This document shows positions 20,894 through 30,224 of a stretch of DNA of 64,000 nucleotides, one piece after another. The notes beneath the pieces were generated by a model, which did not search any database, was not told where the DNA came from, and saw only the letters and a list, made by a program, of their open reading frames with translations. Position 1 is the stretch's first letter; each line of letters begins with the position of its first letter. A program made the translations under genes and the position numbers. The stretch comes from Acetobacter sacchari (lineage in GTDB: Bacteria; Pseudomonadota; Alphaproteobacteria; Acetobacterales; Acetobacteraceae), in NCBI RefSeq assembly GCF_017377715.1, contig NZ_JAFVMF010000002.1:124001-188000 (forward strand). Direction: 5' to 3'.

Positions 20894-21625
20894 CTACCCT
20901 GCCGCCCGAACAATGGCCGGGCTGACGCGCACCATAATTGGCTGGTGATCGGAAGCATAAACGGGCAGCACCGTCGCCCCTTCACAGTTCATGCCACGCA
21001 CGAGGCAGCGATCGATGCGGATCGGCAGGAGATCCGCCATGCGATGGGTTGGCTCACGCGGGCCGACGTCCTGAAATCCCGGCACAAGAGCAGGGCCGAC
21101 GAGGTTGAAATCCCCAAGGATGGCCGCCGGCGCAGGCAGAATGGCGGCGAGGCGCCGCAACTGGCGACGGTTCATGATCTGTCCGTGCGACAGGTGAACG
21201 TTGGCGACTGTGAAGTCCCCAAGGGCGATCACCTGCGCTACGCGTCGAACCAGCGCTCCTGACGGGATGGCGCAGGCGCGTGGTGCGCGCGCGAATGGCC
21301 GCCGACTCCAGCATGCCGGACCGTGGATGCGGCCCGGCAGCGGCGCGCGCGCATAATATCCGCCGATCCGCTCCGGCAGGAGATCGATGTCAGCAGTCGC
21401 TTCCTGCATAAGTAAAAGATCGGGGCGCTCACGCTCGATCAATGCGACGACGTCGCCCAAGGTGGCGCCGACGCTGTGAAGCAAGTTCCAGCTGATGATC
21501 GTAACCGCCGCGCCGCCCTGGGCGCCTGAGGCGAATGATCGCGATCTGTTTCGGTTGAAACGCAGGCCGCCCACGGGGGCTAGTCCCGACACAACTCTGG
21601 GGGTCAGGACGGATTTGACCGTCAC
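20894..21625 (-). CDS. endonuclease/exonuclease/phosphatase (EEP) family protein
   Basis: A 243-residue metal-dependent phosphoesterase. The EEP signature runs in order: SWNLLHS near residue 45, LLMQEA near residue 73, HLSHGQ, GDFNLVGP (Asp and Asn), and the C-terminal SDHQP with the catalytic histidine. The start is a GTG overlapping the AI-2E stop (GTGA) with GGAGGAT 8 bases upstream. It has no signal peptide. The substrate could be DNA, a phospholipid head group or another phosphodiester. Confidence 0.88.
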   Translation of the reverse strand: MTVKSVLTPRVVSGLAPVGGLRFNRNRSRSFASGAQGGAAVTIISWNLLHSVGATLGDVVALIERERPDLLLMQEATADIDLLPERIGGYYARAPLPGRIHGPACWSRRPFARAPRACAIPSGALVRRVAQVIALGDFTVANVHLSHGQIMNRRQLRRLAAILPAPAAILGDFNLVGPALVPGFQDVGPREPTHRMADLLPIRIDRCLVRGMNCEGATVLPVYASDHQPIMVRVSPAIVRAAG

Positions 21626-22689
21626 GATTCAGATCCTCCGCTTTTGGAGAGTTTTGTCGGGACGTGCCCGGCGGCAAATTCAACAGTCAGGGCATATCCG
21701 ATCGCAAGCAGGACCGGGCCGAGGAAGATGCCCAGGCCGCCAAACTCCAGAACGCCGCCGATGACGCCAATCAAAGTCAGCAGGTAAGGCAGTTCCGCGC
21801 CCCGCGATATGAAGATAGGCCGAATGAAATGATCCGCGCCTGAAATCGCTACGACTCCGTAAACCGCCAGCCCCAGCCCTCGCCACAAATGGTGGGATGC
21901 GACCAGCCAGATCGAGGCGGGAATCCAGACCAGAGGCGCGCCGATCGGCAATACCGAGAGCAAGGCCGCCACCGTGCCGAACAGAACCGGCTCGGGTAGT
22001 CGGGCGATCCAGAAACCGACGCCTGTCAGTACGCCCTGCAGGATTGCGGTGCCCAGCACGCCGTACACCGTACCGCGCACTGTGCCGCCGATGATCCGCA
22101 AAAGACGATCAGCCTGTCGCCCGGCCACCCGTTCCAGCAGGGCGCGAAGGGTCCGTCCGAGCGAGTCGCCGCTGAGCCAGAAAAAGAAAGCGATGAACAG
22201 CGCCATCGCGATATGCAGGCCGCCGCTAGCGATCTGCACGAGCAGGGAAATAGCGGACTGGGCGATGTCGCCAGCGTATGGGCGGAGACTTTGGCCAAGG
22301 TTGCCAATGTCTTTGGCCGCCTCCGTCCATGCGTGAGCAGCTTCCGCTCCGATGAGAGGCGTCGCCGCAACCCAGGCCGGAGGTTGGGGCACTTTCAGCC
22401 TTGGAACCAGAAAATCAGTCAACGCCGTAACTGCGCCCGGCCCGTCGGCGACCCCTTTTGAAGCGAGCAACGCAATCGGAAGCAGGAGACATATGGCGCA
22501 CAGGCCCGCCATGGCGAGCGCGGCGAGGGTTGGACGGATTCGCCTGCGCAGACGTGCGTACACCGGCCAGGTCACAAATGCGAGAATGGCGGCCCAAAGC
22601 AACGCGGAAGAGAACGGGGCCATCACCTCGACGCAGCCATAAGCCACGCCCGCAAGCAACAATCCTGCAATGATCCGTTCGGTCGCCAT
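21622..22689 (-). CDS. AI-2E family (PerM-like) membrane transporter
   Basis: About 355 residues with eight predicted transmembrane helices in the 2+1+5 pattern of the family, ending in the conserved region SRGAELPYLLTLIGVIGGVLEFG. Family members transport small molecules or ions (autoinducer-2, indole, Na+/H+). An upstream in-frame TTG at 22743 is possible, but MATERIIAGLL begins directly at the first helix. It is translationally coupled to the EEP nuclease that follows. A second homologue lies at 51648-52832. Confidence 0.88.
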   Translation of the reverse strand: MATERIIAGLLLAGVAYGCVEVMAPFSSALLWAAILAFVTWPVYARLRRRIRPTLAALAMAGLCAICLLLPIALLASKGVADGPGAVTALTDFLVPRLKVPQPPAWVAATPLIGAEAAHAWTEAAKDIGNLGQSLRPYAGDIAQSAISLLVQIASGGLHIAMALFIAFFFWLSGDSLGRTLRALLERVAGRQADRLLRIIGGTVRGTVYGVLGTAILQGVLTGVGFWIARLPEPVLFGTVAALLSVLPIGAPLVWIPASIWLVASHHLWRGLGLAVYGVVAISGADHFIRPIFISRGAELPYLLTLIGVIGGVLEFGGLGIFLGPVLLAIGYALTVEFAAGHVPTKLSKSGGSES

Positions 22690-22737
22690 AGCCTCCGTGC
22701 CGACGCAACCCCCCGATATTCCGGGTGGTATTTCGCT

Positions 22738-22753
22738 GTTCAATATTTTGAAC
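22738..22753. promoter_or_regulatory. inverted repeat GTTCAA-N4-TTGAAC
   Basis: Perfect 6-bp arms 22738-22743 and 22748-22753, about 50 bases upstream of the AI-2E gene and 165 bases upstream of the XRE regulator. The size fits an operator for a dimeric helix-turn-helix protein, possibly the neighbouring XRE regulator. This is inference. Confidence 0.35.
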
Positions 22754-22918
22754 TATGCAACGTTCGCTGAACAGCCCCGACACGACGCCTAACAACCTCG
22801 GTCGGAACTTTGCAGCCAGCAACTTCAGAGTCGCGGTACCGAAACACTTTACAAAAAAATGGATTAACGCAATATTGACGAACGTCCATCCCTAAAAAGT
22901 CGCAAGGAAATCTAAACG

Positions 22919-23788
22919 ATGGCTGCTGTCACTATGCGTCTTAGCGAGATCGGTCAGCAGCTCCGCGCATTCCGCCTCGAATCCGGCATGCGAGCGGACG
23001 AAATCGCGGCTCGACTGGGCGTCTCCCGCGCCGCGCTGTACCGTTATGAAAAGGGCGAGGTCATCAAGCTGGACACAGTCCAGCGCCTCGCCGAGCTTCT
23101 CAAGGTGTCGCCACTTACGTTGCTCGGAATCGGCGTCGAATACTACAGCCGCCCGATCGGTTTTTTCGAACGTATCCGCCAGATCGAGGAAGAGACCGAT
23201 CAGATTCTGCAGATCGCTGATCCGGTGGCTTATCTTGTGACCTCCTCTGACTACGACAGGGTTCTCTCACAGGCGATCGCCGAAACGCAGGATGGGGCGT
23301 CCGGGGAGCAATACCCGTCGATCATGGCGGCGCGAAAATCCGCTTACGAGGCGCGTCGTCCCACGATGATCACCATGCTGCCCGAGCAGGCGGTGGAGCG
23401 CTTCCTCCTGCGGGGCGTTTGCGAGGCCGCGTCCCTGTCGCCGGAATTGCGGGATGCCGCCCGTCGGGTCGCTGCAACCGAGATCTCACGCATCGTGGAT
23501 ATGATAGAGGCCGAACCGATCGGCCTGCAGTTCAGCGTCGTCTCCGAAGTCGACAACACCGCCAACTGCATGCTCATGCGCGGGCGTGAACGTATGGTGT
23601 TGGCGATCAACCCGTTCCGCGCCGACACGTCTCCCGCAGCGTCCACGGGCGTTTCGCTGATTACCAGCGCGCCTGAAGCGGTGAACGCCCACCAGCGCGT
23701 CATTGAGGCGCTGTGGAAGGATTCGCTGAAGGGCAAGGAGGCTGCGGATCGTCTCCGCCTGCTGCTTGCCGAGTATGCGATCCGATGA
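22919..23788 (+). CDS. XRE-family transcriptional regulator with large C-terminal domain
   Basis: A 289-residue DNA-binding protein. The helix-turn-helix spans residues 10-65 (GQQLRAFRLESGMRADEIAARLGVSRAALYRYEKG). The remaining 220 residues form a conserved-looking alpha/beta effector domain with no motif I can name. AAGGAA lies about 10 bases before the ATG. It is followed after 50 bases by the sulfurtransferase and cystathionine beta-lyase genes, so a link to sulfur metabolism is plausible. Confidence 0.87.
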   Translation: MAAVTMRLSEIGQQLRAFRLESGMRADEIAARLGVSRAALYRYEKGEVIKLDTVQRLAELLKVSPLTLLGIGVEYYSRPIGFFERIRQIEEETDQILQIADPVAYLVTSSDYDRVLSQAIAETQDGASGEQYPSIMAARKSAYEARRPTMITMLPEQAVERFLLRGVCEAASLSPELRDAARRVAATEISRIVDMIEAEPIGLQFSVVSEVDNTANCMLMRGRERMVLAINPFRADTSPAASTGVSLITSAPEAVNAHQRVIEALWKDSLKGKEAADRLRLLLAEYAIR

Positions 23789-23838
23789 TCCTATGGCCCT
23801 CTCAGCGCCTGAAGGCGTGAAGAGGAGCAATTGATAGC

Positions 23839-24741
23839 ATGTCCGCTCATCCCGCGTCGTCGCCGCGCCAGACGCCGCTGATATCGGCCGAAACCCTTCT
23901 TTCCAGCATATCTGGATCGGGGGTTGTCGCCCTCGACGCCACGGCTCTGCTTCCCGGCGAGACGCGGGACCCCGATTCGGAATTCCTCGCGCGCCGCATT
24001 CCGGGCGCCAGACGATTCGACATTGATGTTTTTTCCGACCCCGAAGCCTCCCTTCCCCATATGGCGCCGACGGCCTCCCGCTTCGCCCGCCTCGCCGGGG
24101 AGCTTGGGCTGACGCGCGAAAGCACGATCGTTTTCTACGATCAGGGCAATATCGCTTCCTCTTGCCGCGCCTGGTGGCTGGCCCGCCTTTTCGGCCATGA
24201 ACGCGTCTATGTGCTTGACGGCGGGCTTCCCGCCTGGATCGCCGCTGGTGGCGCTGTGGAAAACGGTCCACCAACTCCGGCAGTGAGTGCCGTTTACGAG
24301 GCGCGGCTGACCGTTCAGCGCCTCTCCGGTCTGGGAGACATGCTCGCCCATGCGTCACACCCGGGCGAAGTGATCATTTTGGACGCCCGTGCGCGGGGAC
24401 GTTTTGAAGGCATCGCACCCGAGCCAAGACCGGGGCTGTCTTCCGGCCACATACCCGGCGCAGTCAGCCTCCCCTTTGGCGAATTGCTGGGCGCCGACAA
24501 ACGGTTCCTGTCGCCAGGCGAACTGAACGAACGCCTTGTCCACGCCGGCGCAACCGGCGCGGCGCCCGTCATCGCGACCTGCGGCTCTGGCATGACCGCC
24601 TCTGTTATCGCCGTCGCCATTGAGGCTGCAGGACTTCCGCCTGCGGCGATCTATGACGGGTCTTGGGCCGAATGGGCGTCGACGCCCGGAGCGCCAATCG
24701 AAACAGGGACTGGCGGTCCAGCCGCCACGAGCGCGGGATGA
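23839..24741 (+). CDS. sseA: 3-mercaptopyruvate sulfurtransferase (tandem rhodanese)
   Basis: Transfers sulfur from 3-mercaptopyruvate to a thiol acceptor. The 300 residues hold two rhodanese domains, an inactive N-terminal one (about 10-145) and a catalytic C-terminal one (about 160-290) with the active-site loop CGSGMTA starting at C248. CGSG-T-A is typical of mercaptopyruvate rather than thiosulfate sulfurtransferases. The stop overlaps the start of the next gene as ATGA. Confidence 0.9.
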   Translation: MSAHPASSPRQTPLISAETLLSSISGSGVVALDATALLPGETRDPDSEFLARRIPGARRFDIDVFSDPEASLPHMAPTASRFARLAGELGLTRESTIVFYDQGNIASSCRAWWLARLFGHERVYVLDGGLPAWIAAGGAVENGPPTPAVSAVYEARLTVQRLSGLGDMLAHASHPGEVIILDARARGRFEGIAPEPRPGLSSGHIPGAVSLPFGELLGADKRFLSPGELNERLVHAGATGAAPVIATCGSGMTASVIAVAIEAAGLPPAAIYDGSWAEWASTPGAPIETGTGGPAATSAG

Positions 24742-25961
24742 GCGACGAAAACGCAGTCTCCGCCGGGTGGGATCGTCTGAACTCCCTGCTCGTTCGCGTC
24801 GGCCGCCCTGAAGCTGACGAGGCGCCGCAAGGCGGGCGGCTGGTCAACCCTAGCGTGACGCGAGGGTCGACGGTTCTATTCCCCGACATCGCCACGATGC
24901 AGAGCGTGGGGCGCGAGCGCTACGAACACGTCGCAATCTACGGGGCGATGGGATCGACGGTCCAGCATCAGCTCGAGCGTGCTGTCGCAGCCGTGGAAGG
25001 CGGCGCCAACACGCAGGTCGTGTCGTCCGGGCTTGCGGCCTGCACCACGGCGCTGCTGGTCTGGACCAGCGCGGGCGGTCACTGCCTGATCCCCGACTCC
25101 TGCTACGGGCCGACGCGGCGCTTCGCCGACACCATGTTGCGACGCTTCGGCGTCGAGACTGAGTATTACGATCCGTGCGCTGGCGAAGATGCGTTGCGCG
25201 CGCTGATGCGATCCAACACGCAGGTTGTGTTCGCGGAGAGCCCAGGCAGCCATACCTTCGAAATACAGGACGTGAAGATGCTCGCCCGTGTGGCACACGA
25301 AGGCGGCGCTCGGCTGCTGCTCGACAACACCTGGGGCTTCGGCGTTTTCTCGCCGTTCGAACATGGCGTTGATGTGTCGGTACAGGCTCTGACGAAATAC
25401 GCAGCCGGACATTCGGATGCGGTGCTGGGCGCGATCACTGTCGCGGATGACGGTTTGTGGCGGGCTTTGCGTGACGCTGCGATCCAGCTCGGGCAGCTCG
25501 CCGGGCCGGACGAATGCTGGCTGACTCTGCGCGGGTTGCGCACCATGGGCGTGCGGCTTGCGCATCAGTCGCGAACAGCTCTGCAAGTCGCGCGGTGGCT
25601 GGACGCGCGACCGGAAGTTTCCCGCGTCCTGCACCCGGCTCTTCCCGATTGTCCCGGTCATGCGTTGTGGAAACGCGATTTCTCAGGGGCAGGCACGGTG
25701 TTCGGCGTTTCTCTGACGCCCGCCTTCACGCGCGTGGCCATGGAAGCGATGGTCGACTCTCTGAGTCTGTTCGGCATCGGGGCGTCATGGGGGGGGTTCG
25801 AGAGTCTCGTGCTGCCGACGACTGGAGGGATCGTGCGGTCTGTGTCCGCTTCGGAGCAAAGCGATGAAGGGCCGTCGTTCCGACTCAACATTGGCCTGGA
25901 GGCGGCGGAAGATCTTATCGCGGATCTTGAAAAAGGCCTGACGGTGCTGACCGCCGCCTGA
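24738..25961 (+). CDS. metC: cystathionine beta-lyase
   Basis: PLP enzyme that cleaves cystathionine to homocysteine, pyruvate and ammonia. The 407 residues follow the Cys/Met-metabolism fold: SSGLAACTTALL phosphate-binding region, LLLDNTWGFGVFSPFEHG, and the PLP lysine K220 in ALTKYAAGHSD. The RYEHVAIYGAMGST segment near the N-terminus and SWGGFESL near the C-terminus fit the MetC subgroup. The start overlaps the sseA stop by ATGA. A 7-bp GC hairpin (25951-25971) straddles the stop codon without a T tract. Confidence 0.9.
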   Translation: MSDENAVSAGWDRLNSLLVRVGRPEADEAPQGGRLVNPSVTRGSTVLFPDIATMQSVGRERYEHVAIYGAMGSTVQHQLERAVAAVEGGANTQVVSSGLAACTTALLVWTSAGGHCLIPDSCYGPTRRFADTMLRRFGVETEYYDPCAGEDALRALMRSNTQVVFAESPGSHTFEIQDVKMLARVAHEGGARLLLDNTWGFGVFSPFEHGVDVSVQALTKYAAGHSDAVLGAITVADDGLWRALRDAAIQLGQLAGPDECWLTLRGLRTMGVRLAHQSRTALQVARWLDARPEVSRVLHPALPDCPGHALWKRDFSGAGTVFGVSLTPAFTRVAMEAMVDSLSLFGIGASWGGFESLVLPTTGGIVRSVSASEQSDEGPSFRLNIGLEAAEDLIADLEKGLTVLTAA

Positions 25962-26722
25962 CGAGCGGCGGTGTGGTGGATCGAAGTCCGCCTCGGTTGT
26001 TCCCGACCTGTTGCGATCGCCTGATATTTCAAAGGGAATTCGAATATGGCAGCGGTGATGACATGCCTTGCGCACTCTGACGCAGCTTTCCGCCCCGCTA
26101 CCGTAGGTCGTTTTTCGTGCACCAAGACGCATCTATCGATTGGCTTTACGTCATTTTGCCGGAAACGGGCTGCCTAAACCAACGATCGAGGCTTTCGTAG
26201 AAAAAACAGACACTACCCCTGCCAATTTGAAGAACGATCATCTGTTACCCGATGGATACTCCTCGCACGCGGACGCCTCCCCCCGACGCCGCAGGCTTGT
26301 TACAAGCCTGCGCGAAACGATCCGTCCAGAACCAAGAAGTTTACGGATTTTCTGAACAGACCATCCGAACAGACTCTATGTTCGTATATTACGCCATCAG
26401 GTAATACCTGTTTTTCCGACACGGCACACAGAAACTAAATTCAAAAAAATTCTACGAATGTCTTTGTGCATGCAAATAACCCCCCATCGACAGACAAAAC
26501 AGCGACGCCAATCGACCATTTACTCTCGGTGAGCAGGCCAGCTTGGGAATCTATTTGGACGGATATCCAATATATATTTCAATAAAGTGAGGAATGGAGG
26601 CGGCCACGCCTTTTCCAGGCATAGAGATTCACGGAATTGACACAAGAACCAGACACCTGCCTCCTTCCATCGCTCGACGACGACGTTATAACATAACCAA
26701 ATAAACATATGGAGCGCTTGCA
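25962..26722. other. 760-base gene-free region upstream of phospholipase C
   Basis: No reading frame here shows a conserved protein. The right part (26350-26710) is AT-richer and should contain the phospholipase promoter. The region includes the palindrome at 26291-26311. Confidence 0.5.
26291..26311. repeat. perfect 21-base palindrome
   Basis: GCAGGCTTGT and its exact reverse complement ACAAGCCTGC flank a single central T. It has no T tract, so it looks more like a protein-binding site than a terminator. It is about 410 bases upstream of the phospholipase start. Confidence 0.6.
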
Positions 26723-28804
26723 GTGGCGTCACAACTCGAGCGCCGTGCGCTTCTCGGACTGGGGGCGGGTTTCTCCCTGACTTCCCTGTTGCCTTCCATT
26801 CGTCGCGCACAGGCGATTCCGGCCGGACGGGATAGCGGAACGATTGAAGACGTTCAGCACATTGTCGTGCTGATGCAGGAAAATCGTGCTTTCGACCATT
26901 ACCTCGGTCACCTCAACGGCGTGCGCGGCTATGGCGACCGGCATGTCGTGCGCGGGCCGCAAGGCCTGCCGATCTGGTGGCAACAGCGACACAAGGCGGA
27001 AGACGGCTGGATCACGCCCTTTCACCTTCCGACCCAGACGACAAGCGCCCAATGCGTGATCGACCTCGATCATAACTGGGCGCCCACGCACGCCGCGATC
27101 AACAAGGGATGGAACGATCAGTGGCCCCGTCACAAGAAAGACATGACGATGGGCTATTACACGCGCGACGACATTCCGTTTCATTACGCGCTCGCCGACG
27201 CATTTACGACCTGCGACAACTGGTTTTGTTCGACGCCGACACAGACGCATCCGAACCGTTATTATCTGATGACCGGCATGGTGGATCCGACAGGCGCGGG
27301 CGGCGGTCCGGTCCTCGACAACGTGGACTGGGTGGACCGGCCCTTTTATCCGCACGTCGCGCCGCCCTTCTCGTGGACAACCTACCCCGAGCGCCTGCAG
27401 GAAGCGGGCGTGGATTGGCGGATTTATCAACAGGGTGTCTCCGTATCGGATGTCGAAAACGGCAATTTCGGCACCAATGTCCTGATGTGCTTCGAGAACT
27501 ACGTGAAGGCGCAGCCGGGTTCGCCGCTCTACGAACGCGCCATGGTCGCCCGCCCCCTAAACCAGCTGCGCGCCGACGTTCTGGCGGACCGCCTGCCGCA
27601 GGTGTCGTGGATCCTTCCCCCCGCCGCATATTCGGAGCATCCGCGCTGGACGCCGGGCTACGGCGCAACGTTCATCGCTCATGCGCTTGATGCGCTGACA
27701 GCCAATCCGGAAGTATGGGCGCGCACGGCCTTCCTCATCATGTATGACGAGAACGATGGTTATTTCGACCATCTTCCGCCGCCGCAACCACCCACGCCGG
27801 TTCTTCCGGGCAAGAGCACGATTGCGACGACCGGCGAGATTCACGACAGGATCAGCAGCTATGAACCGGAACGCTATACGGCCGATCTGCTGCCTTACGG
27901 ACTTGGTCCACGCGTGCCAGCTTTTGCCATCTCACCGTGGAGCACAGGCGGTTTCGTCTGCTCCGAGGTTTTCGACCACACGTCTGTTATTCGTTTCATC
28001 GAAGCGCGGTTCGGCGTACGCGAGCCCAATATCACGCCTTGGCGGCGCGCAGTCTGCGGCGATCTGACCAGCGCATTCGACTTCTCGCGTAAGCGACATA
28101 TCAAAACACCACTCCCAGATACGGACGTTTACAAGAAAATTGCAGACGCTCAGTGCAAACTACCAAATCCTGTCATTCCGCCGCAAAGTCGAATCGAGGA
28201 CATTGGCTTCGTGGAGCCGGGGGCGCGGCCTGCTCGCGCTCTACCTTATGCGCTTGCCGCCGACTTTGCCACCTCCCTCTCCGGCGCAGTGACAATCACC
28301 ATGCGCAATGACGGCGCGCGCGCGGCCTGCCTTCTCGTCTATCGCGAGCTCACTCAGGAAGCACCACGGCGATATACAATTGAAGCGGGAAAATCGCTTC
28401 AGGACGAATGGGCGCCCGACGGATCGGCCGAACGCCGCTTCGCCGTGCTTGGTCCCAACGGTTTCGCCCGATACCTGCGACTTGCGGGGCCGGGTGCAAT
28501 TTCGCTCATCGCACGACACGATGCAGCGAAGGGCGCGCTCGTTCTTGAAATCGCGAACAGCGCCAGTACGCCCAAACAGCTGACGCTCCGCGACAACGCC
28601 TATGGCTCCGTCGACCGTATCCTCACCGTTCCTGCGATGGAAAAAATGACGCAGATACTCGATCTTGCGAATACCCACCATTGGTACGATCTGACCGTCA
28701 CTGCAGCGGATGAAGCAGGCAGCGAAATTCGCGTCGCCGGTCACGTTGAAACCGGCCGGGCGAGCATTACCGACCCCGCGATGGGCGTCGGCATGGCCGG
28801 ATGA
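26723..28804 (+). CDS. phosphocholine-specific phospholipase C, Tat-exported
   Basis: Cleaves phosphatidylcholine or sphingomyelin to release phosphocholine. The 693 residues begin with a twin-arginine signal (RRALLGLGAGFSLTSLLP) and continue with the acid-phosphatase/PLC core: HIVVLMQENRAFDHYLG, PTQTHPNRYYLMTG and LIMYDENDGYFDH. Two C-terminal domains (from about residue 495) match the PlcH/PlcN pattern. The start is GTG with GGAG 8 bases upstream; the nearby ATG at 26709 is out of frame. It ends 52 bases from the convergent DUF3100 gene. Confidence 0.93.
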   Translation: MASQLERRALLGLGAGFSLTSLLPSIRRAQAIPAGRDSGTIEDVQHIVVLMQENRAFDHYLGHLNGVRGYGDRHVVRGPQGLPIWWQQRHKAEDGWITPFHLPTQTTSAQCVIDLDHNWAPTHAAINKGWNDQWPRHKKDMTMGYYTRDDIPFHYALADAFTTCDNWFCSTPTQTHPNRYYLMTGMVDPTGAGGGPVLDNVDWVDRPFYPHVAPPFSWTTYPERLQEAGVDWRIYQQGVSVSDVENGNFGTNVLMCFENYVKAQPGSPLYERAMVARPLNQLRADVLADRLPQVSWILPPAAYSEHPRWTPGYGATFIAHALDALTANPEVWARTAFLIMYDENDGYFDHLPPPQPPTPVLPGKSTIATTGEIHDRISSYEPERYTADLLPYGLGPRVPAFAISPWSTGGFVCSEVFDHTSVIRFIEARFGVREPNITPWRRAVCGDLTSAFDFSRKRHIKTPLPDTDVYKKIADAQCKLPNPVIPPQSRIEDIGFVEPGARPARALPYALAADFATSLSGAVTITMRNDGARAACLLVYRELTQEAPRRYTIEAGKSLQDEWAPDGSAERRFAVLGPNGFARYLRLAGPGAISLIARHDAAKGALVLEIANSASTPKQLTLRDNAYGSVDRILTVPAMEKMTQILDLANTHHWYDLTVTAADEAGSEIRVAGHVETGRASITDPAMGVGMAG

Positions 28805-28856
28805 AGTGCGCTCTCTATCATTGCGGAGGATACGAAGAGCGAAGACGATAACCGCT

Positions 28857-30221
28857 TCAGTTCGGTTGGTGCATGAAAAACTGGGCGATCAGCGTCGCGC
28901 CCAGAAATGTTCCGGCGTTCGCGCAAAACGACACGACCACGATCCTCCACCCCAACCGGCGGAAAGCCGGAATGTCCTTGGCTACGGATAGTCCAGCCAA
29001 AGCCAGGATCGGGGTGACGAGCGACAGAAAATTGATCGGCGCAGTCATCGCCCTCACCGTGGCGGCGCCGGGAAAGCCGGGCAACGTCACCAGCATGGCG
29101 ACGATGGAACACCACAGAACGGCCGGTATGCGGCAGCCTGCCAGACGATAAAGCCCGAGTCCTGCTACGCTGATTGCAACAATGATCACCATGCCCAGCA
29201 TGGTGGATGTTGTCACGGCGGCGCCGTGACCGATCCGGTTCCCGACTAGCGCAAGGCAGCCGATGAAAAGCCAGCAGACCAGCACCCAGCGAAAGGATAA
29301 CTGCCGCCCGTCGTCATGCACGACGTCGACGTCGCGAATTTCCGACGTTCGGTACGTCACCCTGCGCCCTAGAAGTGGTTCCAGGACGCGATACGCCCAT
29401 ATCGTGCAAGGCAGAGAGATCAGCACCGTGAAATAGGTACCGATCGTGGTCGTGATAAGATTGCTCGCAGCGGCGAAAACGGCGATGTCATCAGCCACAG
29501 ACGGCGGCATGCGGGCCGCAATCGCCCCGGAAGCAGCCGCCATCATGCTGCCCGAGCCGATGCCAGAGCCCATCGCCAAGGCGTAAGGGCTGAACCAGCC
29601 AGTATCAGTAAGCAGACCTGCAAACAGCGCGATGAAAATGGCGCCGAAAATGGCGCCAGTAAGATATTCGGCGAGCACGCCGCGCCCTTCCGGAGAGTTC
29701 ATCCCAAACCGCTCTCCGATGATCGCAAGGCTCGGTTCACGGCCGATGGAAAATGTCGCGCCTATCGCTTCACGTTTTATCCCAAGCAGCAGGGCTAGCG
29801 GCAGGCCGAAAACCATGGTTCCCAGAAAATGCCCGAACTCCTGAAACACGAGCGCCCATCCGGCCTGCAACACTTTCGGAATCGAGCCTCCAACCAACAG
29901 GCCCAATCGCGTGATGAAGAGCAACAATACGGGTTGCAGAAGTTTCGCCGCCGTCACCTGCGCTTGCACGGACAGCGTCATGGTTCGGGAAAAAACCTGT
30001 CCGCAGGCGCCGTACAGCGCTCCCGCGATGAGCGCCCAAACGAGCGGCAGAAGGGTGACGCCGCCAGGGCCAATCGGAACGGTGATCGGACCGATGACCT
30101 CGGCAGCGATCACGATGAACGTAGTCGCAAGCAGGATGCGCAGCATGTCCGGACGCTTCGGAACAAAGCGTCCGGCGGCTGGCGTTGGCGTCGCGGTCGG
30201 GGAGACAGACCCGGCGCTCAT
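28857..30221 (-). CDS. DUF3100 family membrane protein
   Basis: About 454 residues with 10-12 predicted transmembrane helices and the strongly patterned loop REAIGATFSIGREPSLAII then ERFGMNSPEGRGVLAEY, which I recognise as DUF3100. Probably a transporter for the compound handled by the two upstream enzymes. The start is ATG 30221 or the GTG just before it, which directly follows the aldehyde dehydrogenase stop, so it is the third gene of one operon. Confidence 0.8.
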   Translation of the reverse strand: MSAGSVSPTATPTPAAGRFVPKRPDMLRILLATTFIVIAAEVIGPITVPIGPGGVTLLPLVWALIAGALYGACGQVFSRTMTLSVQAQVTAAKLLQPVLLLFITRLGLLVGGSIPKVLQAGWALVFQEFGHFLGTMVFGLPLALLLGIKREAIGATFSIGREPSLAIIGERFGMNSPEGRGVLAEYLTGAIFGAIFIALFAGLLTDTGWFSPYALAMGSGIGSGSMMAAASGAIAARMPPSVADDIAVFAAASNLITTTIGTYFTVLISLPCTIWAYRVLEPLLGRRVTYRTSEIRDVDVVHDDGRQLSFRWVLVCWLFIGCLALVGNRIGHGAAVTTSTMLGMVIIVAISVAGLGLYRLAGCRIPAVLWCSIVAMLVTLPGFPGAATVRAMTAPINFLSLVTPILALAGLSVAKDIPAFRRLGWRIVVVSFCANAGTFLGATLIAQFFMHQPN

Positions 30222-30224
30222 CAC

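Noticed and set aside
25951-25971. GC hairpin over the metC stop as a terminator
   Set aside because: It is not followed by T residues and overlaps coding sequence.
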